Shown: piece by piece, positions 26,293 to 33,325 of the stretch | Position numbering within the stretch: position 1 is the first letter of the stretch | Layout of the letters: each line of letters begins with the position of its first letter | Made by a program: the position numbers and the translations under genes | Notes under the pieces: model-generated | What the model was told of the DNA's origin: nothing | Seen by the model: only the letters and a program-made list of their open reading frames with translations | Databases searched by the model: none | Assembly (NCBI RefSeq): GCF_014495845.1 | Contig: NZ_CP061080.1 | Span: 3,772,001-3,836,000, forward strand | Source of the DNA: Aquibium microcysteis | GTDB lineage: Bacteria; Pseudomonadota; Alphaproteobacteria; Rhizobiales; Rhizobiaceae | DNA length: 64,000 bases | Reading direction: 5' to 3'

Positions 26293-27288
26293 TCAGAGCG
26301 CCTCCATGGCCAGTCCGCCCATCCCGGCCATCGCCCCCTTGCCGGCATGCAGGAACAGGCCGAGCCACAGGAAGTCGAACAGGTCCTCGCAGCCGTCCAT
26401 GTCGAGCAGGAAGGAGCCGACGAGGCCGTTTGCGGGAATGCGCTGCTCCTGCCGCGACGACCAGCGCGACAGATGCACCTTCTCCAGCCGTTCCGGCTGC
26501 CAGCGCAGGGCCCTCGCCTTCGCGGTGAGTTCGCGGAAGTCGGCGTCGAGGACGACGCCCGCCTCGCTGCGCATCAGCGAGGAGACGCGCCGGATCAGCG
26601 CGCCGAGGAGATCGGCCGGCACGAAGGCGGCGGGCTCGATCTCGCGCCCGCCACGGGTGAGACGAAGCGGCGTACGCAGCACGACGCGCAGGACGGACGG
26701 GCATTCCGGCGCCGGATGGATGCGCGGCGGCGGCGGCGGCCGCAGCCAGCCCCGGCCGTCGCCGAAGATCGTCTCGCCGTCGGCGGCGGCCTCGACCAGC
26801 CGGGCCCGGCCGCGCCGCCCGTCGAGCGCCACCGCATCGCCGAGGCCCGCGCGGGCGGCGCGGGCGAAGGCCAGCACGACGGCCTGGGCGGCATGTCCGG
26901 CGCGACCGGCCAGCACCACCCGGAAACCGGTGCGGTCGCCGCGGCGGACCATGCCCGAGGACGGATCGGGCGGCGCGTCGATGACGAGCGGCGACAGCGC
27001 CTCTCCGAGGTCCGGCGCGATCATGGCGGCGGCGGCGTCCGGCCGGAAGAACCAGTCGAACAGCGAGGCCGGCAGCGGCGCCGGCGCGTCCGGCCGCCAG
27101 CCGCCTTCGGCATCGAAGAGCTTGAGCTGCGGCCCGAGCACCGACCGCCACAGCGCCCCGCGGAAGGCCGGCAGATCGGCCACCTCGTCGAAGCGGACGT
27201 CGAGCGAAACAACGGTGAGCGGCAGGAACGGCCGCACGCTCGAACCGGGCTGCCAGGGCTGCCAGTCTTCCGCCAGGAGTTTGTCCAT
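26293..27288 (-). CDS. cas6: CRISPR repeat-processing endoribonuclease Cas6 (RAMP)
   Basis: 331 residues from the ATG at 27288; the longer frame to 27408 has no family sense. The protein has the layout of the PF10040 Cas6 group: an N-terminal ferredoxin-like part (PLTVVSLDVRFDE), LRVVLRTPLRL and a domain with FVPADLLGALIRRVSSL, and the glycine-rich loop near the C-terminus, FLHAGKGAMAGMGGLAM. It would cut the array transcript below the repeat stem, leaving the ATTGAAAC 5' handle. It lies downstream of the array on the same strand, followed after 3 bases by the CARF gene. Confidence 0.82.
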   Translation of the reverse strand: MDKLLAEDWQPWQPGSSVRPFLPLTVVSLDVRFDEVADLPAFRGALWRSVLGPQLKLFDAEGGWRPDAPAPLPASLFDWFFRPDAAAAMIAPDLGEALSPLVIDAPPDPSSGMVRRGDRTGFRVVLAGRAGHAAQAVVLAFARAARAGLGDAVALDGRRGRARLVEAAADGETIFGDGRGWLRPPPPPRIHPAPECPSVLRVVLRTPLRLTRGGREIEPAAFVPADLLGALIRRVSSLMRSEAGVVLDADFRELTAKARALRWQPERLEKVHLSRWSSRQEQRIPANGLVGSFLLDMDGCEDLFDFLWLGLFLHAGKGAMAGMGGLAMEAL

Positions 27289-27426
27289 GGCGCCACCATG
27301 CCACGTGGCACAGCCCGCATGCAACCGCCGCAAGCCCGGCCGCGGGGCACGGGAGCGGCGGCGGGAGAAGTCGTCCGCCGGACGGAGAAGCCAGGCCGGG
27401 CTCTCCATGTCCGCTTCCCCGTGCGA

Positions 27427-27552
27427 TCAGATCACGATGACGAGCAGGAAGAGCACGATGACCAGCAAGATGATCATGGCGGCGTGGTTTCCCTGCAGTC
27501 CCTCCGAGAAGAGAAAGAACAGGAGGGCCATCCCGCCAAGGAGCCAGATCAT
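27427..27552 (-). CDS. 41-residue hydrophobic membrane peptide between array and cas6
   Basis: The ATG at 27552 has a GGGAG about 10 bases upstream and lies only 23 bases past the last degenerate CRISPR repeat. The peptide is almost entirely hydrophobic: WLLGGMALLFFLFSEGLQ and MIILLVIVLFLLVIVI, separated by a short polar turn. It would be read on the same strand as the array, cas6 and the CARF gene. It may be an ordinary small membrane protein or a membrane-acting accessory of the locus. No family is recognised. Confidence 0.5.
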   Translation of the reverse strand: MIWLLGGMALLFFLFSEGLQGNHAAMIILLVIVLFLLVIVI

Positions 27553-27575
27553 CGGACGCAATCTCCCGGAAAGTG

Positions 27576-27678
27576 ACGTCGCTTCCGTCTCGAACGGGAG
27601 AAAGCCTGGACCGCGGATGACCGGAAGGACAAGAGGCACAAGGTTGCAGGCCCCTCTCGAACGGGGAAAGGCCGGGAC
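27576..27678 (-). repeat. Two degenerate CRISPR repeats at the trailer end
   Basis: Two units of 36 bases, 27576-27611 and 27643-27678, keep the repeat length and the spacing (31 and 32 bases) but differ from the consensus at roughly 9 and 6 or more positions. Decay at this end shows it is the old, leader-distal end of the array. Confidence 0.8.
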
Positions 27679-27710
27679 GTGTGAAGCGGCTGAACGAACT
27701 CCTCGGCCGC

Positions 27711-28509
27711 GTTTCAATCCCCTCTCAAACGGGGAAAAGCCCGGACCTTCCCGATCGTGTCGTAGATGATCCCGTGCAGTTTCAATCCCCTCTCAAACGG
27801 GGAAAAGCCCGGACGGCACTGATTGCCTTTTCCGCGCGTTGCGGTGTTTCAATCCCCTCCCAAACGGGGAAAAGCCCGGACAGGAGATCGGCTTCGACAA
27901 GCTCGCGGGCGCCGTTTCAATCCCCTCTCAAACGGGGAAAAGCCCGGACCATGGGTTACGAACAGGCCGCTCCTGCGATGGTTTCAATCCCCTCTCAAAC
28001 GGGGAAAAGCCCGGACAACTGCTCGGTAGTACTTCCCGTCCCCTCCGCACTTGTGCGGGGCGGGGACGGTTTCAATCCCCTCTCAAACGGGGAAAAGCCC
28101 GGACCGCCCCGTCGGGGCAGGTGGCCCGCGTGGGCAGTTTCAATCCCCTCTCAAACGGGGAAAAGCCCGGACAATCCGCGCCCACAAGGAGTTCGAGAAT
28201 AACCGTTTCAATCCCCTCTCAAACGGGGAAAAGCCCGGACGGATAGCGTGCTAAAGCTGTGCGCGCATGCGCGTTTCAATCCCCTCTCAAACGGGGAAAA
28301 GCCCGGACGGCGGCGATGCTCTACCGCCTGGCGGTGGAGTTTCAATCCCCTCTCAAACGGGGAAAAGCCCGGACTCATCAGTGGGTACATGTTCCAGAGA
28401 TCGGCCTGTTTCAATCCCCTCTCAAACGGGGAAAAGCCCGGACCGTCGAGGGGCAGGACGACATCGTCCTCGCGTTTCAATCCCCTCTCAAACGGGGAAA
28501 AGCCCGGAC
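27711..28509 (-). CRISPR. CRISPR array, 12 repeats and 11 spacers, read on the minus strand
   Basis: The 36-base repeat starts GTTTCAATCCCCTCTCAAAC on the plus strand and ends GGGGAAAAGCCCGGAC. Repeats start at 27711, 27779, 27846, 27914, 27981, 28069, 28137, 28205, 28273, 28339, 28408 and 28474. Only the third differs (T to C at position 15). Spacer lengths are 32, 31, 32, 31, 52, 32, 32, 32, 30, 33 and 30. Read on the minus strand the repeat ends ATTGAAAC, the usual crRNA 5' handle, after a CCCC/GGGG stem. The AT-rich leader and promoter at the right end and the decayed repeats at the left support this direction. Repeat type and neighbours suggest a type III (or I/III shared) origin. Confidence 0.97.
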
Positions 28510-28608
28510 TGACCCCCTCGATTTATCCTCATGTTTTCAGCGGCTTGCAAGAGGTGATTCCAAAGATTTTTTTCGTTACGATTTTTGTGAAGAAAAGCCA
28601 TCATCTGT
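28510..28608 (-). promoter_or_regulatory. CRISPR leader with promoter
   Basis: This 99-base stretch is much richer in A and T than its surroundings and has no gene. On the minus strand TTGCAA (28550-28545) and GATAAA (28527-28522) are 17 bases apart, placing the transcript start a few bases before the first repeat. Runs such as AAAAAAATC upstream are typical of leaders. Confidence 0.75.
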
Positions 28609-29349
28609 TCACTCTCCGTTCGCGTTTCGCCGCCAGCCGGCGGGGCGGCCGGAGAGGCGCGCGAGGGGGGCGAGGTGGTCGGCGTGGATGCGTTCGAGCC
28701 GTTGCGAGGCCTCGCGCGCGGCGCGGAAGGCGGCGGCCTGGCGCAGGCGCGCCTGCCGGGCCTTCTCCTCGAGCCGCGTTAGGTCGGCACCGCCTGCAGG
28801 CACGAAGGGCAAGGTGGCGGCGGAGGCCAGTGCCAGCGCGAGCACGGCCGGCGCGAACCAGGGCGCCTGCGCGAGCGGCGGCAGGAAGAGCGCCGCCGCA
28901 ACCGCGGAAGCGGCGGCCGCGATGCCGACGAGCGCGACCGCGAGGGAGGCCGCCACCCCGGCGGGACCGCGCCCGCGGAACGGTCCGGCGAGGCCGGTTC
29001 CCGCCAGATCGCCGGCCGCGGCCGCCGCGAAGGCTGCCAGGAACGGCAGCGACGCCAGGCGCCAGTCGCCGGCCTGCGCCAGCGGGTGCGCGGCGGCGCA
29101 GGCGGTCACGCAGGCGAACTGCGCCAGGCGAAGCGCGGGCCGCAGCACGGGAGCCGGAAACTGCGCGCGCTGCCGCTCCGCCGCGGAAGCCGCCTGGCCG
29201 GCGCGCTCGAAGGCACGGGCGGCCTCGTCGAGATCGGCGAGAGCCGCCTCGTAGGGATCGGGCGGGTCGCCCGGCTGCGCCGGCCGATCGCCGGGCAGCG
29301 GCGCGGTGAGGCTCCGCTCGATGTCTTCGACCAGCCTGTCCTTTTCCAT
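28609..29349 (-). CDS. Membrane protein of unknown function beside the CRISPR leader
   Basis: 246 residues from the ATG at 29349. Residues 1-75 are acidic and helical (DPYEAALADLDEAARAFERAGQAASAAERQRAQF). About four hydrophobic segments follow, including WRLASLPFLAAFAAAAAGDLAG and AASLAVALVGIAAAASAVAAALFLPPL. The last 55 residues (LTRLEEKARQARLRQAAAFRAAREASQRLERIHADH) form a likely coiled coil. It ends exactly where the leader begins. No family is recognised. It could be a membrane effector of the CRISPR system, but nothing beyond position supports that. Confidence 0.6.
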   Translation of the reverse strand: MEKDRLVEDIERSLTAPLPGDRPAQPGDPPDPYEAALADLDEAARAFERAGQAASAAERQRAQFPAPVLRPALRLAQFACVTACAAAHPLAQAGDWRLASLPFLAAFAAAAAGDLAGTGLAGPFRGRGPAGVAASLAVALVGIAAAASAVAAALFLPPLAQAPWFAPAVLALALASAATLPFVPAGGADLTRLEEKARQARLRQAAAFRAAREASQRLERIHADHLAPLARLSGRPAGWRRNANGE

Positions 29350-29457
29350 GGTGCCGCTCCGCTTGCGCACCAGAGTCCGATGGCCGGGGGGCGGCTGCAA
29401 CCGCAACAAGCTTGTGCCTGGCGCGCACGGCGGCCGGCCCGGCTAGACTGGCCGGCG

Positions 29458-30135
29458 ATGACGCGTGCCGGCGACGACAGGAGCGAGATCTGCCGCAAGT
29501 CGGGCTGCCCCGGCGGCTGCGCGGCGCGGCTCGCCGACGTCGCGGCACCGGACGCACTGGCGGCGGCGCTGAAGCGCGTCGTCCGCGCCGCCGGCGGGGC
29601 GGGCGGCGACGGCCAGACGGCCGGCGGCTTCGCGCGCGGCGGACCGGCGGCGCTGGCCCGGCTGAGCGGCGGCCTGATCTCCGGCGCCTACCGGCCGGGA
29701 GGCCTGCGGCGCTTCGACATCGCCAAGCCGGACGGACGCCGGCGCGAACTGGCCGTGCCCTGCGTGCGCGACCGCATCGTGCAGACGGCGCTCGCCGAAG
29801 CGCTCGACCGCCAGTTCGACGCTGGCATGTCGTCGGGCTCCTTCGCCTACCGCAAGGGGCTGTCGGTGGAGCACGCCGCGGGGCTGGCGACGCTCTGGCG
29901 CCTGCGCCGCCTCGACCATGTCGGCGACGCGGAGATCGAGAGCTTCTCCGCAGGAGACGTCGTCGCCGGAACGCTTGCGGTGAACGTCGTCGCCCGGCTC
30001 AACGCCAGGGGCGTCCGCTACCTGCACCTGACGCTGGACCTGCCTCCCGCGCTGCGCGGAAAGGAACTCACGGCAGACGACATGGATGCCGCCGGTGCAC
30101 GCCTCGAGGAGTATGCGGTCCGGCGGATCGGCTGA
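29458..30135 (+). CDS. Truncated reverse transcriptase joined to a Csx16-like domain
   Basis: 225 residues from the ATG at 29458. Residues 21-147 match the start of group II intron/CRISPR-type reverse transcriptases: GAGGDGQTAGGF, LISGAYRPGGLRRFDIAKPDGRRRELAVP, VRDRIVQTALAEAL and SSGSFAYRKGLS. The fold then breaks off before the catalytic YADD region. Residues about 148-225 instead match Csx16 (VVA1548 family): GDVVAGTLAVNVVARLNARGVRYLHLTLDLPPALRG and MDAAGARLEEYAV, lacking the first 25 or so residues of that family. A deletion that fused two neighbouring genes explains this best. It cannot be an active polymerase. Confidence 0.72.
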   Translation: MTRAGDDRSEICRKSGCPGGCAARLADVAAPDALAAALKRVVRAAGGAGGDGQTAGGFARGGPAALARLSGGLISGAYRPGGLRRFDIAKPDGRRRELAVPCVRDRIVQTALAEALDRQFDAGMSSGSFAYRKGLSVEHAAGLATLWRLRRLDHVGDAEIESFSAGDVVAGTLAVNVVARLNARGVRYLHLTLDLPPALRGKELTADDMDAAGARLEEYAVRRIG

Positions 30136-30232
30136 GCCGGAGGCGACGGGGCAAGGTTCGCGGACGCCGAACATGGCTTCCGTCCCTGTCCCCACCACCG
30201 ACACCCGTGCCGGCGTCGCGCCCTTCGCCCCG

Positions 30233-30265
30233 CTGATTGACGTACCTCAGGGTTTTGCCGATAGA
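30233..30265 (+). promoter_or_regulatory. Promoter and probable autoregulatory site of the LacI-family gene
   Basis: A -35 TTGACG (30237-30242) and -10 GATAGA (30260-30265) are 17 bases apart. Overlapping them, 30233-30250 matches the 18-base palindrome before the ABC operon at 13 positions, including an unbroken ACGTACCTCA. Confidence 0.65.
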
Positions 30266-30283
30266 GTGCGGCGGGAGGTGCGG

Positions 30284-31312
30284 ATGGCTCGACCGACGGT
30301 CAACGACATCGCGAGGGCGGCGGGCGTCAGCCTCGCAACGGTCGACCGCGTGCTCAACCAGCGGCCGGGGGTGACGGACAAGACCGTCGGCCGTGTCAAT
30401 GCGGCGATCGACGCGCTCGGCTACGTCCGCGACGTGACGGCGGCGAACCTGGCGCGGCAGCGGCGCTACCGGATGACCTTCGTGCTGCCCGAGACGCCGG
30501 TGCTCTTCGTCGGCACGCTGCGCGAGGCGATCGCGGAGGCGGTGCGCGGTTCGGCGGACGACCGGACGGACGTGCGCATCGTGAGCTTCCCGGCCGGCAA
30601 TCCGCACGCGCTGGTGCGGTCGCTGCGCACCATCTCGCGCGCCGACACCGACGGCCTGGCGATCTTCGCGCCCGAGACGCCGCACGTGCGCGACGCGATC
30701 GCCCGGCTGAAGGCAGACGGCGTGCCGATCGTGGCGCTGGTCTCGGACCTGCCCAACACCGACCGCGACCATTTCGTGGGTATCGACAACGTCGCCGCCG
30801 GCCGCACCGCGGGCGTGCTGATGGGCAAGTTCCACGGCGGCAGGCCCGGCTCCGTGATGGTGCTGGTGAGTTCCATGCAGGCCCGCGACAACGTCGAGCG
30901 CCGCCTCGGCTTCGACCACGTGATGGCCGAGCGGTTTCCCCTGATCGAGGTGCTGCCCTCGGTGGAGGGCCATGACGACGACGCCGTCACCGCGCGCGCG
31001 GTGAGCGCGGTGCTCGACGGCCGCCCGGACGTCACCGGCATCTACTCGGTCGGCCACGGCAGCCGTGCGCTGCTCGACGTGCTCGCCCCCCGCGTCGCGC
31101 CCGGCACGCTGTCCGTCGTGGCGCACGAACTGACGAAGGTGACGCGCCAGGCGCTGACGTCGGGAATGTTCGACGCCGTGATCAGCCAGAACGTCGGCCA
31201 CATCGTCCGCAGCGCCATCCGCGTGCTGCGCGCCAAGAGCGACGGCCTCGGCATCGTGGCCTCGCAGGAGCGCATCCGCATCGAGATCGTCGTGCGGGAA
31301 AACCTGCCCTGA
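30284..31312 (+). CDS. LacI-family transcriptional regulator
   Basis: 342 residues from the ATG at 30284 behind GGGAGG. The helix-turn-helix is PTVNDIARAAGVSLATVDRVLNQRPGV, then the hinge and a periplasmic-binding-protein-like effector domain (VGIDNVAAGRTAGVLMGKF, ITGIYSVGHGSRALLDVL-like segments). It probably represses the carbohydrate ABC/DhaK operon at 17.5-24.8 kb and itself, because both promoters carry related palindromes. It is separated from that operon by the CRISPR locus, which may have inserted between them. Confidence 0.9.
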   Translation: MARPTVNDIARAAGVSLATVDRVLNQRPGVTDKTVGRVNAAIDALGYVRDVTAANLARQRRYRMTFVLPETPVLFVGTLREAIAEAVRGSADDRTDVRIVSFPAGNPHALVRSLRTISRADTDGLAIFAPETPHVRDAIARLKADGVPIVALVSDLPNTDRDHFVGIDNVAAGRTAGVLMGKFHGGRPGSVMVLVSSMQARDNVERRLGFDHVMAERFPLIEVLPSVEGHDDDAVTARAVSAVLDGRPDVTGIYSVGHGSRALLDVLAPRVAPGTLSVVAHELTKVTRQALTSGMFDAVISQNVGHIVRSAIRVLRAKSDGLGIVASQERIRIEIVVRENLP

Positions 31313-31438
31313 CCGGCCGGCCGCGTCGCGCGGGCGGTCAGGGCTGGGGTTCGAACCGGAACGGAAGCCGGCGCCGGCCTCGCGGCGCGAGCGTCGCCGC
31401 CCGGCGGGTTGCGGACCGGCCGCCCCGCCGCCGGCGGC

Positions 31439-32872
31439 TCAGGTCCGGGGCCCGAAGATCCCCGACCAGCGCCGGCGGATCTCGTTGCTCTCGGCAATCC
31501 CGAGCGCGGTGGTGCGGGGATAGCTGTCGCGCAGGTGGTAGGGCACGCAGGCGTCGATGATCATCTTGGAGTTCGACGTCAGGCCGGCCGCACGCTGTTC
31601 GGCCGGGATCCGCGGATCGAGCGAGGAACTCCACGCGTTGCGGACGATGTCGACGTCTTCCGAGGGCTCCGCACGCGTCGTCACGGCCCACATGACGTCG
31701 GCGAGATTGGAAGGGTCGACGTCCTCGTCGACGAGCACGACGATCCTGCCCATGTAGCTGTTCGCCGCGGCGATCAGGCCGGCACGCTTGGCATGGCCGG
31801 CATAGCGCTGCCTGAGCGACACCACCGTCATGAGCTGGGACACGTGCTGCCACGCGCCGACGATGTCGCCGACGCCGGCGGCCTCGAGATTGGACCAGAT
31901 GCTCGCCGCCCTGAAGGAAAGCCCGAAATGGAAGCGTGGCGGCTTCAGCGGCGGCGACCCGAACAGGATGGGGTCGGTGCGGTAGTAGGCGGCGTCGATT
32001 TCCATGACCGGACCCGGCCTGCGGTCGGCCGCGTAGTAGCCGGTGAACTCGCCGAAGGGACCCTCGGGCAGGCTCCTCTCGCTCATCGGAAGGAGCCGGC
32101 CTTCCAGCACGATCTCGGCGCGTGCGGGGATGGGCAGCCCGGTCAGCGGCCCGGCGAAGACTTCCACCGGAGCGCCGCGGATGGCGCCGGCGAAGTCGAG
32201 CTCCGACGCGCCCTCCGGCAGATATTCGAAGCCGGCGATGAAGAGGGAAGGATCCTGGCCGTTGACGATGGCGATCGGGCAGGCCTCGCCCCGGTCCCAG
32301 TACTTCTTCGAGATCATGGCGCCGTGGCGTCCGTTGTGATCGAACTGCACGGTCACCACGTTCCGGTCGTGCACCTGAACGCGGTAGATCGACGAGTTGA
32401 CCCAGCCCGAGTCGGGATCGCGCGTCAGCACGATGCTGCCGGAGCCGATATAGGCACCGCCGTCGTGCTGGTGCCAGATGGGGCTCGGGAAGCGCGACAG
32501 GTCGACATCCTTGGCCGACATCGTGTTCTGCATGACCGGGACGTCGGTGGTCGTCTCCGGCGCCATCGGCTTCAGCGCGGTGCGCCGCTGCTTCCACGCC
32601 TTCAGCGCCTCCAGGGCGGGAAGATCGTGGTCGAGCCCCAGGGCGAGCGCGGCGCGCCGCGCGCTCACCGTCGCGTTGGTGAACACGCGGTTGCCCGCCG
32701 GCTGGCCCGGAATGTCGGAAAACAGCAAGGCCGGACAGTGGGGGTCGCCCGCGGCCACCTCGGTGATCGCTCCGATCTCCCGGTCGAGGGACGCGCCGGA
32801 GACGCGGCGGAGGTCGCCGATTCCCTCGACCAGGTCGATGAACCCGCGCAGGTCACGATAGCCGACGTTCAA
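31439..32872 (-). CDS. UbiD-family decarboxylase
   Basis: 477 residues. These enzymes use prenylated FMN to remove or add a carboxyl group on aromatic or alpha,beta-unsaturated acids. Visible marks are the N-terminal DLRGFIDLVE, HQHDGGAYIGSGSIVLTRDPDSGWVNSSIYR, the cofactor segment RRHGAMISKKYW-like region, LPEGPFGEFTGYYA, and the C-terminal DPRIPAEQR. A UbiX gene that makes the cofactor lies 2 kb away on the other strand. The gene has an operator-like TACATTCTGAATA 29 bases upstream. The substrate is probably an aromatic or hydroxypyridine carboxylate of the island. Confidence 0.9.
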   Translation of the reverse strand: MNVGYRDLRGFIDLVEGIGDLRRVSGASLDREIGAITEVAAGDPHCPALLFSDIPGQPAGNRVFTNATVSARRAALALGLDHDLPALEALKAWKQRRTALKPMAPETTTDVPVMQNTMSAKDVDLSRFPSPIWHQHDGGAYIGSGSIVLTRDPDSGWVNSSIYRVQVHDRNVVTVQFDHNGRHGAMISKKYWDRGEACPIAIVNGQDPSLFIAGFEYLPEGASELDFAGAIRGAPVEVFAGPLTGLPIPARAEIVLEGRLLPMSERSLPEGPFGEFTGYYAADRRPGPVMEIDAAYYRTDPILFGSPPLKPPRFHFGLSFRAASIWSNLEAAGVGDIVGAWQHVSQLMTVVSLRQRYAGHAKRAGLIAAANSYMGRIVVLVDEDVDPSNLADVMWAVTTRAEPSEDVDIVRNAWSSSLDPRIPAEQRAAGLTSNSKMIIDACVPYHLRDSYPRTTALGIAESNEIRRRWSGIFGPRT

Positions 32873-33325
32873 TGGGAGCCTCCGTATCGAGCGATTTTGC
32901 TACATTCTGAATATAACTGGGAAACCCCGCGAGGGAAACAGCATTCTCGGATCGTCACCCGCGGGCTTCCGGCCCGATCCGGCCGGGGTGGAGGCGACGA
33001 GCGCGGGGCGACGAACCCCTCCGGCAGCGGCGCGCCCATGGCAGGTCGCCCGAGACCGCAACCGGCGCCCGCGCGCCGAGCCTCGCCGCAGCTGCGCAGG
33101 ATCGTTCCGGCGCCATTGCCGCCGGCGCCGGAAGGACGCTCCCGCCCGCCGGCCCATGCGCCCCGTGTCCCGCGATGCCCGGACGGCCCCGCCGCCGCTC
33201 GCGCGAGCCGCAGCCGACGGTCAGCCGTCTCCCCGATGGCGGGACGGCCGTCCGGCCGCACGCCAACAGTTCGCGACGCCGCCGCCTGTTTGGCTTTTCG
33301 GTTTCGCTGATGAGGTCATGGCGTT
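32873..33325. other. Gene-free interval between ubiD and hpaB copy 1
   Basis: About 450 bases without a supported gene. The first 60 bases are AT-rich and hold the ubiD promoter region with TACATTCTGAATA at 32901-32913. The rest is GC-rich with no ribosome sites. The duplicated block that carries hpaB starts at 33279. Confidence 0.6.
32901..32913 (-). promoter_or_regulatory. Operator-like site before ubiD
   Basis: TACATTCTGAATA matches the palindrome found before most operons of the island (TATACATTCTGTATA) with one change in the right arm. It ends 29 bases before the ubiD start. Confidence 0.5.

Noticed and set aside
24962..27304. A 780-residue minus-strand frame over cas6 and the CARF gene
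   Set aside because: It overlaps two recognisable genes in another frame and shows only Arg/Ala-rich low complexity.
27681..28480. Open frames of 68-173 residues running through the CRISPR array, with repeated FNPLSNGEKPG-like peptides
   Set aside because: They are translations of the repeat units on either strand. No ribosome site or family supports them.
27711..28509. Reading the array on the plus strand with the leader at 27.6 kb
   Set aside because: The left end has decayed repeats and no promoter; the handle ATTGAAAC and the AT-rich leader point the other way.
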